Of a stretch of DNA of 15,587 bases, positions 12,787 to 15,587 are shown one piece after another. Each line of letters starts with the position of its first letter. Within the stretch, counting starts at the first letter, position 1. The notes beneath the pieces are model-generated. The model ran no database searches, had not been told where the DNA came from, and was given only the letters and a program-made list of their open reading frames with translations. The position numbers and the translations under genes are program-made. Source of the stretch: Candidatus Woesearchaeota archaeon CG11_big_fil_rev_8_21_14_0_20_43_8 (GTDB lineage: Archaea; Nanobdellota; Nanobdellia; Woesearchaeales; CG08-08-20-14); contig PCVE01000129.1 in the NCBI GenBank assembly GCA_002762705.1, positions 1-15,587 on the forward strand, read 5' to 3'.

Positions 12787-13104
12787 ATGCATTGGAAGTT
12801 TTTAGTTGGAGGTAGTATTCTTATCTTTGCGATGATTTCGTCTGTATTCGCTTTCTCTTTAGGCGAGTTCCTTGGTTTTGGCGGAGAAGAGCCAACTATT
12901 GTCCAGGAGCTGATGGATGATGCCCGGCATGAGACAGTCAAGAGCGTGCTTGATATGCCTGACAAGGTCATTACTCTGCTTTCTTGTGTCTTTGATGTAG
13001 CTGTCGATAAGAACGTCACGCCCTTCCATGTGGCCAATAAGCGGGCCTTTCTTTTTATTTTTTGCCTATCAGGAACAGCGCCCAGGGAAAACAGAGCCCT
13101 GTGA
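12787..13104 (+). CDS. Small secreted protein with doubtful C-terminus
   Basis: ATG 12787 follows a GGGGTGAT ribosome site (12770-12777). The frame gives a clear signal peptide (about 1-22, GGSILIFAMISSVFAFS), then an acidic helical stretch (LGEFLGFGGEEPTIVQELMDDARHE, then VKSVLDMPDKVITLLSC, about 24-67). The last 20 or so residues are read through a GGCC hairpin and T-tract (13032-13063) and then through the antisense 3' end of the methyltransferase gene. The frame overlaps that gene by 50 bases. The natural end may therefore be earlier: a TAA at 13038-13040 in another phase would end the protein just before the hairpin if a small frameshift occurred. I do not recognise the family. The first 75 residues look genuine; the end is suspect. 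Confidence 0.55.
   Translation: MHWKFLVGGSILIFAMISSVFAFSLGEFLGFGGEEPTIVQELMDDARHETVKSVLDMPDKVITLLSCVFDVAVDKNVTPFHVANKRAFLFIFCLSGTAPRENRAL
13032..13063 (+). terminator. Hairpin plus T-tract terminator at the convergent junction
   Basis: GGCC at 13032-13035 and 13044-13047 can form a short stem around AATAAGCG, followed by TTTCTTTTTATTTTTT at 13048-13063. It suits termination of the gene at 12787, yet that reading frame continues past it. The TAA of the opposite-strand methyltransferase (13055-13057) lies inside the T-tract. Confidence 0.5.
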
Positions 13105-13756
13105 AAGCTGACTCTTTCCTGACAGCCTCTCCTCTCGCGATAAGCTCTTCAGACCCGTCCATCTGCGTTATCTTAGAAGAATATGCTTCGATTGTCGAGC
13201 TTACATCATCAAGCATGCTTTTGTCGAATATATCAGTGTCATCGAGATAGAAATCGATCTGATCGACACATGAGAACTGTCGCATCATTGAGACGATCTC
13301 ATCTCTCTTGTATGTCTCCCGATGATAAAGGCCGCTGAACCTGTTCACTGCAGCCATCCAGTGATGCCAGTCGATATGGTTCTGCTGCGCTTCTGTTTGG
13401 TTGCCGTCGCAGTACATCTCTTCTACGATCAGATGTCCACCTGTCTTCAATACACGATACATCTCGCGCAATGAATCTTCAAGTCTCTCAAAATGATGCA
13501 GTGAGAAAGAGCATGTAACTGTGTCGAAGCTCTCGTCGGCAAATGCCATCTCTGAAGAGTCCATCAATACGTGCTTTGCCCCATATCTTCCTTTATATAG
13601 TTCCATAATTCTCTTTGAGATGTCGACAGCCACAACTGAATCATGGCTTCTGATACGTCGTTGCACATAATCGATGAAATAACCGTCCCCAGTGCCTATG
13701 TCCAGCACTCTGCCGCCATATATCCTGGCGAGCGCTTCTGTGATTTCCTCTTCCAT
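13055..13756 (-). CDS. Class I SAM-dependent methyltransferase
   Basis: The 233-residue protein has the standard Rossmann-like motifs: motif I VLDIGTGDGYF near 17-27, acidic D45 closing strand 2 in VVAVDIS, D66 in LMDSSEM, and strand 4 DESFDTVTCSFSLHHF near 74-89. LKTGGHLIVEEM near 103-114 completes the fold. This places it in the Methyltransf_11/UbiE-like group. The C-terminal half (about 115-233), with WHHWMAAVNRFSG and an acidic stretch, should form the substrate lid. The substrate is unknown; the fold serves small molecules, lipids and proteins alike. No ribosome site precedes ATG 13756, but a TATA box about 26 bases upstream makes a leaderless message likely. It is monocistronic and convergent with the small secreted protein gene. 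Confidence 0.92.
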   Translation of the reverse strand: MEEEITEALARIYGGRVLDIGTGDGYFIDYVQRRIRSHDSVVAVDISKRIMELYKGRYGAKHVLMDSSEMAFADESFDTVTCSFSLHHFERLEDSLREMYRVLKTGGHLIVEEMYCDGNQTEAQQNHIDWHHWMAAVNRFSGLYHRETYKRDEIVSMMRQFSCVDQIDFYLDDTDIFDKSMLDDVSSTIEAYSSKITQMDGSEELIARGEAVRKESAFTGLCFPWALFLIGKK

Positions 13757-13777
13757 AATATATAATTGTCATCTCAT

Positions 13778-13787
13778 GATATAAAAA
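13778..13787 (-). promoter_or_regulatory. TATA box of the methyltransferase gene (leaderless start)
   Basis: TTTTTATATC on the minus strand is centred about 26 bases before ATG 13756, so transcription would begin at or next to the start codon. The absence of a ribosome site agrees. Confidence 0.6.
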
Positions 13788-13945
13788 TCTTAAGAAAAAT
13801 TTTTGCAAATTTCTCCTGTCCAGTCTTCATTACGGCATAGCACGGAAAAATATCTGAAATACTTCTTTCAATCTATGTTGATTCCTAAGCGATACTGTCT
13901 TTACTTGGTCAGGATTGATGCAACGGCATCAGCCCTTCGATTGCA

Positions 13946-13954
13946 TTATATAAG
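13946..13954 (+). promoter_or_regulatory. TATA box of the GH8-like gene
   Basis: TTATATAAG is followed at once by the palindrome CCGGCCGG (13955-13962). Initiation near 13976 leaves a leader of about 24 bases. Only a weak AGGGTTAGGGA precedes ATG 14000. The rest of the 13757-13999 spacer shows nothing else I can name. Confidence 0.6.
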
Positions 13955-13999
13955 CCGGCCGGTTATTGCTATTTTATTCAGTAAGGGTTAGGGATTTAC

Positions 14000-15587
14000 A
14001 TGACAAGCAAAAGAATGATTTTTGAGGTATATGCAAGACACATTGCAACCTTTGTGCTCTTTGTTTTTTGTTTTGGATCAGTCTACGCACAAGGAATACT
14101 TGACAGTAATGCACAAGGAATTGATGGGAAGAATCTAGGGCAGAGCTATGATTTCCTTCTTGATACGATGCTTGCGAATGACGCGGTCGTGACCAGCATC
14201 GGGAACAAGATGTGGGTACCATGGTATTCATCAAGCTCAAAGTGTGGAGTCGGAGATCTTCAGTCCGGCGGCGCATGCAATGCCCCGCAGATAGATTCGA
14301 CACATAACTGCATGGTCACTGATGAGTTCAGCCAGGTCGGCATCATTGTCTCGATGGGAAAAGACCAGAATAGGATGGATGAGTTCTATAACACACTTCC
14401 TGCCATACAGAGCACAAACGGAAAGATTCCTGCATGGAGAATATATAAGGATGGGGATCAGATAAAATCCTGCGAGTCTGGTATCAATGGCAACTGCGAC
14501 ACAGCAAGCGACGGTACTGCGAGGATAATAATCTCTCTTTTCACCGCTGCGAACAATCCATATTTCACAGACGTGACGAAGAAGGCAGGTTATCTTAATC
14601 TTGCGAAACAGCTTGCTATAGATATGTTATACTATGAGGTTGACAGGACATGTAGGCCAAGCGATCTTGGATATGGTGATATCTGCAATTGGCTAGCTGC
14701 AGGAAGCGAAGCGAAACGTGGCGGTCTTTCATCATTTGATTACGCATATACTGGCTATTACCCAGATGCGATCATCGCAATGCTGATGGCTTGCACATCT
14801 ACTGGCGATACGCTTTTTTGCGATGCGGCAAAAGATTTCGGCCTAAATTACCTGCAGGCAGCAAAGTTCGATGGAAGCAATTTCAGGACACCTCCAGGAA
14901 AGAGTTTCAGATGGATCAATCTTGGCGGTGTGCCAAGTGCTGAATGTACTGGCTCATGTTTCCCTGTGAAATGGGATGACGCTGATGCGCCTCGTGCCCT
15001 TGGTATCTGCCAGGCGAACTATTATGCGAAACAGATCGGTGTGGTCCTTCCAGGGATGGATGCATACTGTGGGCTTTGGGAAGAGAGATATCTGAGCGAT
15101 CCGACAAAGGTGCCGCTCCAGTATTATCCTGATGGCTCTATGCAGAACTATCAAAGCGGTTATTTCGCACAGGGTCTTCAGTCACTTTCGCTGATGGATT
15201 CTGACAATAAAGTATTATATAAGTCATCGCTTGCGAACGCGCTCTCACATTTTTCGAGCGCGACGAAGACATGGGACTACACCCAGTGTTTTGGTGTGTA
15301 TCATCCTGCGTTCGTGATGCGAAGTCTTGGTAGCGGTCTTGGTCGGGATCTTTTTTCGGGTGCACCAGTGAGTGTGCCGGATCCAGTCGTCCCAGATAAT
15401 ACACCAGTCAATGATCCCGTCAATCCACCAGCTGATACATCCGGTGGTTCATCATCAGGTACACCAGCGCCAGCCGATACACAGACATCGAAGACAATCG
15501 CAGATATGAGGGTCTCTATCGACAAAGGCACTCTCCTGTCTGATGTCACCGTTGGCACCTGCAGGACTGTCAAGTTCGATTCCGCAG
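14000..15587 (+). CDS. Secreted GH8-like glycoside hydrolase with linker and further domain (3' end outside window)
   Basis: The open frame of 529 codons runs off the right edge. A signal peptide covers about 1-31 (hydrophobic core FVLFVFCFGSVYA). Residues about 40-450 follow the (alpha/alpha)6 plan of family GH8. VTDEFSQVGIIVSMGKDQ (about 106-123) corresponds to the family's SEGQ-type segment, with E109 at the general-acid position. IPAWRIYKDG is followed by DTASDGTARIIISLF (about 167-181), corresponding to the SATDGDLDIA segment with D171. SSFDYAYTGYYPDAI corresponds to the conserved Tyr-Pro segment, and WDDADAPRALGI to the late YDAxR segment. A Pro/Ser/Asp-rich linker (about 455-500) then opens into a beta-rich domain (TIADMRVSIDKGTLL) cut by the window. 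GH8 enzymes cleave beta-1,4 glucans, chitosan or xylan; the substrate here is unknown. Several extra Cys residues fit a secreted protein. The family call is by motif alignment from memory. Confidence 0.75.
   Translation, partial: MTSKRMIFEVYARHIATFVLFVFCFGSVYAQGILDSNAQGIDGKNLGQSYDFLLDTMLANDAVVTSIGNKMWVPWYSSSSKCGVGDLQSGGACNAPQIDSTHNCMVTDEFSQVGIIVSMGKDQNRMDEFYNTLPAIQSTNGKIPAWRIYKDGDQIKSCESGINGNCDTASDGTARIIISLFTAANNPYFTDVTKKAGYLNLAKQLAIDMLYYEVDRTCRPSDLGYGDICNWLAAGSEAKRGGLSSFDYAYTGYYPDAIIAMLMACTSTGDTLFCDAAKDFGLNYLQAAKFDGSNFRTPPGKSFRWINLGGVPSAECTGSCFPVKWDDADAPRALGICQANYYAKQIGVVLPGMDAYCGLWEERYLSDPTKVPLQYYPDGSMQNYQSGYFAQGLQSLSLMDSDNKVLYKSSLANALSHFSSATKTWDYTQCFGVYHPAFVMRSLGSGLGRDLFSGAPVSVPDPVVPDNTPVNDPVNPPADTSGGSSSGTPAPADTQTSKTIADMRVSIDKGTLLSDVTVGTCRTVKFDSA

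Noticed and set aside
13840..13945. Box C/D guide RNA suggested by CTGA and TGATG-like words
   Set aside because: The C box consensus is not met and the C/D spacing is wrong on both strands.
13803..13991. Plus-strand TTG-start frame of 62 codons before the GH8-like gene
   Set aside because: It has no ribosome site and runs through the TATA box and leader of the next gene.
14916..15573. Minus-strand frames opposite the GH8-like gene
   Set aside because: They are antisense shadows of a continuous, motif-bearing plus-strand frame that runs off the window edge.

Overview
The window looks archaeal. Translation starts are preceded by GAGGTG, GGAGGT or GGTGAT Shine-Dalgarno sequences (for example before 2935, 6247, 10380, 11444 and 11745). 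Several promoters carry AT-rich TATA boxes about 25 bases ahead of a start, some close enough to imply leaderless messages. Many proteins are small multi-pass membrane proteins or secreted Ig-like proteins. The mix of COG1361/CARDB-type proteins, stand-alone winged-helix regulators and lineage-specific secreted proteins would fit a DPANN-type archaeon such as a woesearchaeote. That placement is inference; there is no rRNA or other phylogenetic marker here.

Layout. Positions 1-2935 (minus, runs off the left edge) hold a very large secreted CotH-kinase protein with lamin-tail, chitobiase-C-like and InlB-like domains. A short membrane protein (3155-3490, plus) and a small glycine-zipper-like fragment follow. 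Next, 3789-6008 (minus) carries two adjacent genes for secreted proteins that share one Ig-like module and end at a hairpin/T-tract terminator. A glycine-zipper membrane protein (6247-6642, plus) stands alone. Positions 6689-11096 (minus) form a tight five-gene operon: MacB/LolD-type ATPase, COG1361-like anchored extracellular protein, MacB/FtsX permease, a seven-helix membrane protein and a winged-helix regulator.

The intergenic stretch 11097-11443 contains an unusual unit: a perfect 12-bp direct repeat enclosing a perfect 11-bp inverted repeat around a GC-richer, hairpin-bearing core. It resembles a non-coding insertion (MITE-like) or a structured RNA with a closing helix. To its right lie a two-helix membrane protein (11444) and a three-gene cassette of two four-helix membrane proteins plus a 62-residue Cro/CI-type regulator (11745-12725). 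Then come a small secreted protein whose frame runs through a terminator into its convergent neighbour (12787-13104), a class I SAM methyltransferase (13055-13756, minus), and a secreted GH8-like glycoside hydrolase running off the right edge (14000-15587).

Together the genes suggest a cell-envelope region: extracellular and surface proteins, an exporter with its own probable sensor/regulator pair, and small membrane proteins linked to regulators. No tRNA, rRNA, CRISPR array or recognisable transposase gene was found.
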